Of a stretch of DNA of 64,000 bases, positions 52,160-62,566 are shown one piece after another. The stretch comes from Cyanophora paradoxa. Lineage: Eukaryota; Glaucocystophyceae; Cyanophorales; Cyanophoraceae. The position numbers and the translations under genes were made by a program. Position 1 is the first letter of the stretch. Each line of letters opens with the position of its first letter. The DNA lies in assembly GCA_004431415.1 (NCBI GenBank), contig QPMI01000395.1:682001-746000 (forward strand), given 5' to 3'. The notes below the pieces were generated by a model that saw nothing but the letters and a program-made list of their open reading frames with translations, made no database searches and was not told the DNA's origin.

Positions 52160-53399
52160 CAGCTCAGGGCCAGGGGCGATGGCGCTGGACGAGAGGAGCT
52201 CCCGTTCCAGGCCCGCGGCTGGGCCGCCGCTCGAGCCGGCGTCGCCGCTCGAGGGCGCCTCAGGGGCAGCCGGCGGCTCAGATGAGCCCGCTGTCGCCGC
52301 AGTGGTCGACGCAGCCGCGGAGGACGACGCCGCCGGGGCGCCGCCCTCGGGCCCCTCGTCGGGATCGTCCTGACGGGGTACAGCGGCGGGCCGCAGCGCC
52401 AGTGGCGCGGGTTGTCGGCCTTGCGGGGCGTCTTGCCCCGGCGCGGGGCCTCAGGCGGACGCTGGTCGCGCGGCAGGGGCGCGACAGGCCCCTCGTAGCG
52501 CCGCGGTCCCGACGGGAGCCGGCGGCGTACGCGATCGAGGAGGGTAACGGGGAACCCGTCCTCGTCGAGCTCAAGCTCGGACGCCTCGCGCGGGGCCTCA
52601 GGCCCCGGCACGGGCGGGGCGACCTCGCCATCGGAGCCCAGCTCCATGGGTCGGCCTCGGGAGCCGGCGGTGGGCTCGGAGAGCGCGGGGCCGGCGGCAG
52701 GCCCTGCTCGACAGCGAGGCGGTGCCACTCGTCAACCTCCTGCCGCATCGCGGCCCAGGTGGTCGGCTTGCGGCCGCGCCGGGTCGGCGGGCCGGCCTGC
52801 GGCAGCTGCAGGGCTGCGGGCAGGGGCGCCTCCTGCCCAGCGGCAGGGGCTCGGGGTTCGGGCGGCGCCGGGGCCCCCTGGGGCTCGTCTTCGGCGTCCG
52901 CCGGCGCGGCTCTGGGCGCGCGCTCGGAGAGGGAGACGGGCTCATCGTCGGAGCCCTCTCGGAAGGCCTCAGGCGGCGCGCGCGTCCGGCGTGGACGCGG
53001 CCCTGGGCGGGCTGGACGTCTCGCCTCGCGGCGGGAGCGCCCTCGAAGGCGAGCTGGCGCCGGAGACGGGCCTGTCGCCTCGCGACGAGGATCTCCGCCC
53101 GACTCGGCGGGGCCGCCGGCGTTTCGGCCTCGGCGGGCCCAGGCGCATGGGCGGGGCCCGGCAGCGCGGCCTCGTCCGGCTCATCAGCCAGCTCGGTCAG
53201 GCGGGGGCCCGGCGGGGCTTCCACGGCAACCCGGGCGTCCGCAGCGCCCTCGGCGCCCAGAGCGACTGCAAACAGCGGCAGCGGCTCATCGAGGTCGCCG
53301 GGCTGGGGCACGCCATGCCCCGCAGCGCCAGCCAGCGCGTCAGGCGCGGCTGAGCTGCCGTCGGCGCCGCCAGGGGCGAGAACCGGGTGGTTCAACGGG
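52160..53399 (-). CDS. Retroelement linker between RNase H and integrase
   Basis: Low-complexity, acidic and proline-rich sequence with stretches such as LPLFAVALGAEGAADARVAV, RAEILVARRQARLRRQLAF, AAMRQEVDEWHRLAVEQGL, REASELELDEDGFPVTLLDR and ELLSSSAIAPGPELGEVRDR. Three frame changes (near 53032, 52670 and 52376). No enzyme motif. At about 400 residues it is longer than the usual tether before integrase. Confidence 0.65.
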
Positions 53400-54659
53400 G
53401 GCCGCGAGCAGGCGTCGGGCCCTCCGTTATTGCGCCCCGCGCGGTACTCTACGACGAAGTCGTAGGACTGCAGGAGGAGGGACCAGCGTCCCAGCCTCCC
53501 AGAGGTCGCCTCGCGCGAGCGCAGCCACTGGAGCGCTTGGTGGTCCGTCCGGACCAGGAACTGGGGCCCTCCCAAGAGGAAGTGCCGCCAGTATTTTATT
53601 GCCCATACAACCGCCAAGCACTCGAGCTCGGTGGCGGTGTAATTCCGCTCAGCGGGCGCCAGCGTTCGACTGATGAACGCGATGGGCCGCTCACGGGCGG
53701 GCGAGCCGCCATCGGATTGCGACAGGATCGCGCCGATGGCGTACGTCGACGCGTCGGTCGACAGGATGAAGGGCCGCTCGAAATCCGGGTACCCAAGTAC
53801 CAGATCCTCGAGCAGGGCGGCCTTCAGCGCCTCGAAGGCGGCTTGGTGGACCTCGGTCCATTGCCACGCGGCGTCCCGAAGCAGCAGGCGCTGCAGCGGG
53901 TGGGTGACACGGGCGAACCCGTTCACGAAACGCCGGTAGTACCCAGCCAAGCCCAGGAACGACCTCAATTGGTCAGCGTTCGCAGGCGGCGGGTACTGGC
54001 GAATGAACGCCAGCTTCGCGGGGTCCTGGCGGATCCCTTCGGCCGAGACGAGGTGCCCGAGCAAGGCCACCTCCGCCACCCCGAAGCGGCACTTGGAGGG
54101 CTTCAGGCGCAAGTTCGCCGGCATGATAGCGCGGAACAGGGCCTCGAGGTCCAGCAGGTGCTGGGGCACGCTTGGCGAGAACACCGTGATATCGTCGATA
54201 TACGCGGTGACGCAAGTCGTGAGCAGGGGGCCGAGGATGGCCGTCACGGCGCGCGAGAAGGCGGCCGGCCCGTTGGTCACGCCGAACGGGGTCACGCGCC
54301 ACTCGTAGTGGCCCCAGGGCACTACGAAGGCCGTGTACTGCCGGGACGCGGGGTCCAGCGGCAGCTGCCAGAATCCCGCCGTCGCGTCGACGGTCGAGAA
54401 GATCATGGACCCCCGCAGGCGGTCCAGCTGATCGTCAATCCGTGGCAAGGGAAAGACGTCGCGCTCGGTGATCGCATTTAAGCGTCGGTAATCGACGCAG
54501 AACCGCCAGGTGCCGTCCTTCTTAGGAGCGAGCACGACCGGCGAGCCATAGGCGGCTTGCGAGGGCTGGATCAGGCCCAGCTCAAGGAGCCGCTTTATTT
54601 CGTCACGGGCGAAGGCCTCGGCGTGCGGGCTTACACGCCGCGGGGCGTGAAGACGGGCA
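53400..54659 (-). CDS. Retroelement reverse transcriptase and RNase H
   Basis: RT motifs in order: RRVSPHAEAFARDEIKRLLE, VVLAPKKDGTWRFCVDYRRL, FSTVDATAGFWQLPL, the catalytic YIDDITVFS (near 54193-54212), LGHLVSAEGI and LRSFLGLAGYYRRFV. RNase H follows, with LSTDASTYAIGAIL, ATELECLAVVWAIKYWRHFL and VRTDHQALQWL, supplying the acidic residues, and ends near DACSRPPLNHP. These are textbook Ty3/gypsy motifs, all catalytic residues present. The frame changes once near 54643, just before the RT core. The product would copy element RNA into DNA inside cytoplasmic particles. Confidence 0.92.
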
Positions 54660-55985
54660 GCCGTGAGGTCAATCGGATCACGTGCTCGTAATGGAGGAGA
54701 TTGGCCGTGCCCTCAGTGGCCGTGACCGAGTCGGCGAACGCGCACGAGTAGCGCTTCAGCAGAGCCTCTAGCTCGGCGCGTTCCGTAGCGCTCATCGCCG
54801 GATGCGAGCCGCATTCCGGGATCTTCGCGCGTGCACGGTTCCACTCCTCCTCTTCGGAAGACGACGTCCCCGTCGCTTCCGGCGGTGCCCGCGGGGCGCC
54901 ACCGTGGGAGGGGCCAGGCGCGGGGCCCGGAGGGGCGGCTCGCAGCGGCGCCTTGCCCTTGTCCTTGCCGCGCGCGGCGGAGGACTCGGCTACGGAGGGC
55001 GCGGGCGCTTCCGTTGTCCGGACAGAGCAGCCAGGGCCTTCCAGCGGTGCTGGCGCCGGTGCAGGCGGGCGAGCGGCCCCGCTCGGCGAGGGCGCCGGCG
55101 GCTCAGCTGCCTCGGCAGCGAGATTTATTTGATTCCCGGAGGGATTGGTGGGGACTGCGTTAGCCCCTGGCGTGCAGCGCGAGCCGCGTGGGCGCGGCGG
55201 CGTGCGGCGCGTTCAGCGCGGCGGGCGGGCCTGGTGCGCTCGCGCTCCTCTGGCGAGGTCCAGCCAAGGTACCCGTCCTCGCGCTCGCGCTCAGAGTCGG
55301 TGTCCGAGGACACGGGCTCGTCACAAAGCGCGAGGCCCTCCATTGTGACAATGGGGACGTCTTCGCCCTCACCGCCGTCGTCGCGCAGCATGCGGACGAA
55401 CAAGGGAGGCGCGCTCGGCGCAGGCTCCTGCTCGGTGGCTACAGTCGCTTCGGACTGCCGGGCGGCGGGTGCCGCGAAAATAGGCCCTGGAGCAGGGTGC
55501 TGGGGCGGCGTGGTGCCCTCAGCTGCCGTGTAAGCCGCAGCCGTTCGATTGGCTCGGCGGCGCATCGCGCGGAAGCCTTGCCCTCGCTTAGGGTAGAAGG
55601 CTCGCAGCGTGCGAATGAAAGAGTCGGCGACGGTGCGCGCCGACGCGTCGTCGGGCGGCGGGTCGAACCCAAAGTCGCCGGGCGGCAGGTTATTAGCCTC
55701 CGCCACCGCTACAATGGCCCGGCGGGAAGCAGGACGGGCTCATTGGCGGGATTTACTAGTCGCACGTGCAGGCTGCCGCCCTCGGCAGGCCGGCGGTGCA
55801 ACTGGTGGGGCGCGAGTACCCCGAGCGCTGACAGGGAGTCAGGCGCCGGCCCGACGGCGAGCGTCGGGGCCTGGTCCGCTGGCGGCGCAGGGCCGTCCAA
55901 CACGCAGCGGACCATCCACTCGCGGGCGTCCTTTAGGACGACGGGGCGGAGCACCCGGACAAGGAGAGGCCCCTTTGATTGTCCG
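54660..55985 (-). CDS. Retroelement linker between protease and reverse transcriptase
   Basis: It reads VLRPVVLKDAREWMVRCVLDG, VRLVNPANEPVLLPAG, then AEANNLPPGDFGFDPPPDDA, an acidic region (SSDTDSEREREDGYLGW), Arg/Ala-rich and Pro-rich linkers, and ATERAELEALLKRYSCAFAD leading into RT. The beta-rich first part with NPANEPVLLPAG resembles the stretch that follows protease in many gypsy elements. Frame changes near 55718 and 55165. Confidence 0.7.
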
Positions 55986-57249
55986 GGCACAGAAAAGGGA
56001 TCACGTGGGGGCGGAAGTGCGCGTCGCGCGCGTGCAGGCACCAGCCCGAGCTGGTGGTGTCAATCCGCCCCTCGATCCTCATGATCGTGCCGATGCCCAG
56101 GAGCATGTCGGCGTTCGGGCCAAGCGAGCCGTCAGGGACGACGTACACCGCTCGCGAGACGTACACGTCGCCGAAGCGCAGCACGACATGAGCAATCTCA
56201 GCCGTGATCGTGGCGTGGTGAAGGAAGGCCCGGAGGACCTTCACACCCGTGTAGCGCGTGCCGGGCGGCATGTGCTTTTTCTCGCCAACGTCTCCCATTG
56301 CGCCAGTGTCAAAAATGAATTTGACGCGCGTGCTCTCGCCGAGCGTGCCGTCGGCATGCAAGGCATAGACGAAGCCCGGGCACTGCAGGAGCAGGCGCCG
56401 GAAATCGTGCGGGAGACCGTTGATCCCGTCGATAACCTTCGCGATCGGGACCGGGGCGTTCAGGCGGCCGTCGGGCGCGCCATCCGGGGACTCCGGGACT
56501 GCGAGGTCCGTGGGGCGGTCGGGGCCGTAGCCCACGAGTTCGTCAGGCTCAGGAGCCTGGAAGTGCAGCGCGGCGCGCTGCTTGCTGGAGCGGGCGTGGA
56601 GCCCCTCGGAGCGGCTCGTCGGAGCGGCGGAGGACTTGCGATCCGCTCCGTCGACGACTGGCGTCGGCTCGCTGCTGGCAGCGGCGGAGGCCAAGGCGCG
56701 CTCGGCGATGGCCCGCGGCTGCAGTGCAGCGCGCGTCGCGAAGTCATCCTCATCGTCACCATCGCCGTAGATACGGAGAATGGCGCGGTGGGCGGGGCGG
56801 CAGCGGCCCTCGGCTTTGGCCTCCTGGGCGAGGCCAATGAGGCGCAGCAGTTCAGCTTCAATGCGGTCGAACTGCTCCATGCCCGGGTAATTTGCGGCCC
56901 ACACCGTCGCAGCGGCGTTCCGTGCCGCCCAAGAGGCGCCGCTCGGCAAGGTGGTGCCGGTGAGATCATGGCCCGCGGCCGTGGCAATCTCATCGAGCAT
57001 TTCAGACAAGACGGCCGGCTGGGCATTGCGCTCGAGCAGGAGCCGCAGCCGCGCGCGCCAGTTCTTGGCGGCCTGGTAGTGGGCACTGCCCACATTCTCG
57101 TCCGTGGCCGGCGGGGCCTGGCCGGAGCTCGAGCTGGCCGCGGGACCCGCAGGCGGGTACATGAGGCCGTGCGGCCAGTAATAGCCGTGCGGGCCGGCGA
57201 TTTGCGGCAAGAGTGGGGGCGGCGGCAACCCCCAGCCGGGTACGCGCGG
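55986..57249 (-). CDS. Retroelement aspartic protease region
   Basis: A retropepsin-like domain: VKFIFDTGAMGDVG (active-site Asp-Thr-Gly near 56300-56325), a beta-rich middle (AHVVLRFGDVYVSRAVYVV) and ADMLLGIGTIM, matching the conserved Ile-Leu-Gly turn near the end. About 250 residues of helical and low-complexity sequence precede it (YQAAKNWRARLRLLLERN, MEQFDRIEAELLRLIGLA). It would cleave the polyprotein. The frame continues after a one-base change near 55985 into SKGPLLVRVLRPVVLKDARE. Confidence 0.8.
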
Positions 57250-60200
57250 CGGGGCGGGCCCATCGACGCCGGGTACGGGTACGGGAACGGCGCGGGGGCC
57301 AATTCCGCGGTGGACTGGGCAGCAACGCGGGCGCGCTTGCTGCGGCGCTCAGCCTCGGCGAGGAGGCGCTGGCGCGTGTCCTCGGCCGGGTCCGGCTCGA
57401 ACTCAAGGCCATGCTGGCGGGCATAGGCAGTGAATTCGGCGTCGTCCATGTCGGCCAGGTCGAGGGACTCAGGTCCCGTAGACGAGGCGCTGGGCACGGT
57501 GCCGCGAACGGTCACGCGACTGCCCTGCAGGATACGCGGCCGCTCGCGGCGCTGGCCGGTGGCGCCGGCGGCTGCGTGCGCGTCGGGGCAGGCGAGCTCG
57601 ACGACTCCTGCCGGGGCGACTCGGTGCGCTCGCGGGAAGCGGCGGCCTCGCGGCTCTGGCGGCGCCCGCGGCGGTCGCGGGAGCGCTCGCGCTTTGGCTC
57701 GCTCTTCTTCCTCGAGGGCGAGGGCGTGGCCGAGCGCTTGGGGCAGGGCTGGGCTCGCGGGAGCCAGAGCCCGTGGTGCCCGAGGCAGAGGACGATGCCG
57801 CAGGCTTCGCCGGGGCGGCCGCTGCCACGGCGTGGTCGGCCTGCTGCTGGGCGCGCAAGCTCGGGGCAGATCCTCTGCCGTGTACCCGTTCCAGTTCTGG
57901 AGCAGCTCGGCGCGCAGCCGGTAGTGGAACGGCGTGATTGCCGCCACCGTGTCGCCGAGGTCGCTGGCCTCGGGGGCGCAGGGAACGGCGCCGCGCCTTG
58001 CTGGGCGACAGTGTCCAGGGCAGGGGCGGGATAGAGGTCGGAGACCATAATCCGCTTCGCCTTCACGCCCGTGAAGATGGGCCAGAGGACGTCATTGATC
58101 TTCTGAACCCAGTTCAGGAGAGCCGAGGCGATGGGCTCCTGGCCCGCGAGCGTCGCGCCAGCAACGAGGTGCCTGGCGGCCCACGTATCGCGCTCGACGT
58201 GGCAGTACGGGCGCATGCCGTGCGCCGCTACCCGAGCGGGCAGGATGCGCTCAAGGCGGCGGACGGAGAGGAGGGGCTCGTCCTCCTGCTCGTACTTGGC
58301 GAGAACAGCGCGCAGCTGCTTCGTCGCCGGCAGGCCCCAGATCTGCAGCAGGGCGTCCGAGAGGCGCTTGCTGGCGTCTGCCGCGTTGTCCAGCCAGGAC
58401 GTATGCGTGGCGTTGGGGCGCGGCAGGTCTGGCATCGAGAGCCAGAACGCCGTTGTCAGCGGGAGCTGAGAGGCGATGACGAGAGCTGCGGTCTCGTCAA
58501 TCGACTCGCCGAGCTGGCCGCTCTTGAGGTGCTGCAGGACGGCGTAAAGCTCGTCGCCGTCAGCGGAACGTGCATGGGCCCCAGCTGCTGCCTCGGCCGC
58601 GGAACGAGTGGCCGGGTCGGCGCGGTAGCAGGTGGACCACATGAACTCGTATATGGCCGTCGGCCCCACAATGTGCATTTGGGGGTTGAATCCCTTGGTC
58701 GGCGCGGGCCGGGGCTGGTCGGGCAGCTCGTGCCCCAGCACCCAGGCAGCCATGCTGTTCACATACCCCGCAAGCAGGGATGCGACGAACTCCCGGGGCG
58801 GCAACGGGGACCACGTGGGTCCGTGCTTCTGCACGCCCGGGCAGACAACCGGGTACTTCCGGTGCCCGCGGTCCTTCGGATCGACGAGCGGGCGGGGCCG
58901 CTCGAATCCGAGCACGAACACGCGCCGAGGGAGGCGGTCGTACTGGCGACGCGCCTCGGAGGGCGGGGCGTGCTGCATGGCCACGTGGGCAGGACCAAGC
59001 GAGCAGCGCGTGGCATTCGTGCCGACGGATCGCCCATGACATCGACGTTGTTCACGTCGAGCTCAGTGCTCACGTGCTTCTCGCCCGTCTGGATCGGGGT
59101 GCCTGGCAGGAGGCCGCGGACCCGGGCATCGGGCTGGGCGACGCCACGGATGCCGAAGCCCCTGCCGAAGCGGGGCTCGTGGAACACGACCAAGCGCTGC
59201 CCACGCTTGGCGCGGTTGACCCCGATGGGCGCCTCGAACGTGTGCGGGCGAGCGAGGTACGCAAACGCCTGGCGGCACGTGTGGTGCAGGGCGGTGTTCA
59301 GCACCGAGTAGGCGCGCGTGATCGGCCCATCGAGGCGGTTTGCGGGAGTGGGCTCCGACGCGACCCACTGCATGATGGACTCGTCGAGCCCCATCATCGC
59401 CGCGACGTAGGGCAAGCCCTGAACGTCGGTGCCTTGCATGGACGTCGGTGCCGGTGGCACGGGCGGGCCATACAACATTACCGCGGCGGGGATGCCGCGG
59501 TTATGGCCCTCGACGTTTGCGATGAGCGTGGAGGCAAGGCAGTGCATGGCTGCATCAGCGTCGAGCGCGTTCGGGTGGAAACGCGTGACGACTGGGGCAG
59601 TCGCATTCACGCAGGGCGCGTCGGGCGGCCCGTTCTCGCCGAGGGTGAGCGGCACGAGCCGCGGAATAGCAGCCCACGGGTACTGCTCGGCCGTCGGATT
59701 GCGGGCCGGGCTACCGCCGAGCGGGTCGGGCAGCAGCACGCAGTACTTGTCGCAGTACCGGACGCGCTCGGGCGTGCCGTCGTACCACGTGCGGGCCCCA
59801 GCAGCAGGTGCCGCCGGCGTGGCCGTAGCAGTGGAGACCCCGGACGGTCCGGCGACAGGCGCAGCTGAGGAGCTGGCCATGGGCACGTCGCCCTCAGCGT
59901 CGCGATCGGCTTCGCTACGGCGGGCCTCGCCTTCCCAGTTGTCGAGCCACTGCACAAAGGGAAGGGAGCGAATTGGGGCGTTGCCGCCAATTCGGGCCTC
60001 GTGGATCTCGCCCAGCAGCCAATTAGCGCCTTCGACGACGGTGTCGTAGCAGCGGTAACTGGTGGCCAGCCACGAATCCGAGTCGTCCTTTGCGGCCTCG
60101 CGCTGGACGACCTCGGGAATTTCGAGGTTTGCCGGGTACGCCGGGGCGAGCGTACGGACGAGCTCCTCGCACCCGGGTGCGAGGCGTTAACCATGTCATA

Positions 60201-62566
60201 GAAATAGCTAACGTCGTCCGGCAGCTTCTGCTGCTCGCGCGGGACGAAGGGCGTGATGCCCGGTCCGGTGCGACCGCTGTCTAGGCAGGACAGCATCCAG
60301 CGCGCATGGCTGGGGACTGGGGCGACAACCTCAGAGAGGGTCGGGCCCGTGTTGGCGGAAGAGCGCCAGCGTCCCTCGACATAGTACGGGGGCAGGTGCG
60401 ACACATGCAGCTCAAAGCGATCTATGAAGAACGCGTCCCAGTGAAGGGCATTCCACTGCGTGGTGTCGGCCGGCAGGTCCGGCAGCGGCACGAGCAAGCC
60501 GGCGCTGGAGGCGGCGAGCTCGAAGGAAGCGACAGCGCGCTTCAGCATGCGAATGTTCGCCGGGTGGCGGTTCGGCATGACGATTTCCAGCCGCTCCCAC
60601 TGGGGGCGGTCGGGGTTCTCATGAAACCAGGCGAAGCGGCGCCAGGGCGGCTGGGCCGCTTCAGCTTCGAGCCAGGAGGCGAGCTCCGGGTCGGGAGCGA
60701 TGTGCAGCGTGACCGGGTTTTGAGCCGGCTGCAGGCCGCTGTTGGCGAGCCACATGTGCTCGACCTGAGTCGGCCAACGGCTAGAGGGGCTGGGGCAGCC
60801 GATGAGCTCGAAGAGGTGGGCGTCAATGCCCGCACGGACAAAGAGCGCGTGCCGCATCCTCTCGCGCGTGTCGTCGTCGACGCCAGCGCTCTCATCGGAC
60901 TCCATGGGGTCAGGAGAGGGCGTGCCGGGGCCCTCTTCCGCTTCCCCTTCGCCCTCGGCCTCGGCATTTGCCGGCTTGGCGGGGGCGGGCCGGCGGCTGG
61001 TGCCGCGGGTGCGAGCGGGCTTGGCGGCAGAGGTCGTTTCGTCGACCTTGCCCTTGCCGCGGCCACGGCGGCCGGCGGCGGCCTCACGCTCGGCGACCTC
61101 GCGAGCCATGCGGTCGCTGGTCTGGAGGTCGTCATCGAACTCATCCCAGACCGGACGGTGCGAGCGCTTGGCCGTGAAGCGGCGGCGTACCTCGCCCAGC
61201 ATCAAGCGCACGCGGTCGCGCGGCTTTTCGAGCAGAGCAACGGCGCGGACGCCGGACTGCGAGATGCAGTAGCAAACCCAGGTGAAAATGCTACGGTGCA
61301 TTTCACCCCAGCGGTTCGCGGCAGAGAACTCGCCGTGGAGGGCGTTCACGAGCCATGAGTACTCGCTCGAGTCACGGACGCCGCCAGGGAGCGGGCCACG
61401 GCCCTCACGGGGGACAGTGCGGGATGCCAGCAGCTCAATGACATCGTAGTCACAGCACCGCCCGCGGCGAGTGATCGGGTAGGAGCGATCGTAGAACGCT
61501 TCAACACTCGGTCCAAGCATGAGGGGGTCGGCATTCGGGAATTCCCGGAACCGGAGCCCTTCGCCGGGGCCGACGGGGCTGTCTACCACGACCGTGGGGC
61601 GGCGTGATAGGTCCCCAGGCCCATGAGCCAGTCGGAGAACAGCAAGCTGCTGAACTCCGTGGGGCGGCGCAGGTCGAGGATCCTGGCCAGGCGGCGCACG
61701 GCGACGCGGGGGAGCAACTTGATGGCCCGGAACCCCTCAAGGTCTGAGCCGTGCTGCACCAGCTCGGACAGGTTCACGAGCGGCGGCTCCCCGGCCATGC
61801 AGCGAGCGCGGCGGCTGTTTTGCATGGCGATAACGCGCTCGGGGACGGTGCCCTTGGCGCGCGTGTCGAAGCACGTGGCTCCGGCAACCTCAGTCAGCCG
61901 CTCCGTGTATGTTTGGAACAGCGACAGTGGCGGGGCCACGTCCTTAGGGCTAATCCACGCGAAAAGGCTGCCCTTCTCGAATCCGAGTGCGCCCGGCAGC
62001 ACCGTAAGGGTCCGGAAACGGATTATGGCAAGCACAAGCTGCACGCAGTAAGCGTGGAAGTCGGAATCCTCGTCGAGGAGTTCGCGAGCCGCAGCGAGCG
62101 CTGTGCGCATGGCGTGGTAGCCCGTCACGGTACGGGAGACGTTCCCGTCGGGCGTAATGTCGAACCGCGGGTCGCCGTTTGGTTCGACCTGCAGGTGCTG
62201 GATCCCCGGCCATTTCAGGCCCGGCTGAGCGAGCAGGTACGCCGACGAAATGAGCAGGGATAGCAGCGGTAAACGCTCGCTGTCCGGCAGTGCGCTCGAG
62301 TCTGAGGCGAGGCCCCAGACGTTCGAGGCGGGCGCGTGCCGCTCCCACGACAATAGCATGTCGTCCCAAGCTTTCAGCGAGGCGACGTCGAGCTCATTGG
62401 GGTCGTCGGGCCAAAGATCCTCAGGATCAGGGGCCGAGCCAATACCCGAGCACTTGGTGACGGGGTGGCTGAGTTGGGCACCGCGGATTGCGAGCATCGC
62501 AATGCTCGAATCGGGGCCCTCCTGGAGGCGGTAATCGAGCTTGGCGATCGTCGCCGCAGCCTCGAT
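57250..62566 (-). CDS. Long uncharacterised retroelement coding region between zinc knuckle and protease
   Basis: About 5.3 kb of protein-like sequence in successive frames, with few Gly/Ala-only stretches: WDDMLLSWERHAPASNVWGL, LPLLSLLISSAYLLAQPGLKW, FTWVCYCISQSGVRAVALLEK, WNALHWDAFFIDRFELHVSH, YLARPHTFEAPIGVNRAKRG, INDVLWPIFTGVKAKRIMV, HYRLRAELLQNWNGYTAEDL. It also holds a basic Lys/Arg/Ser region near 60950-61100 and another near 57650-57750. In ordinary Ty3/gypsy elements the protease follows the zinc knuckle closely, so this is an insertion or an extra structural domain. I recognise no enzyme motif. Frame changes near 61597, 60175, 59034, 57974, 57864, 57741, about 57615 and 57272 all go the same way. 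Confidence 0.65.

Noticed and set aside
50358-54481. Several long plus-strand frames opposite the retroelement
   Set aside because: They are antisense to RT, RNase H and integrase, whose catalytic motifs are unmistakable on the minus strand.
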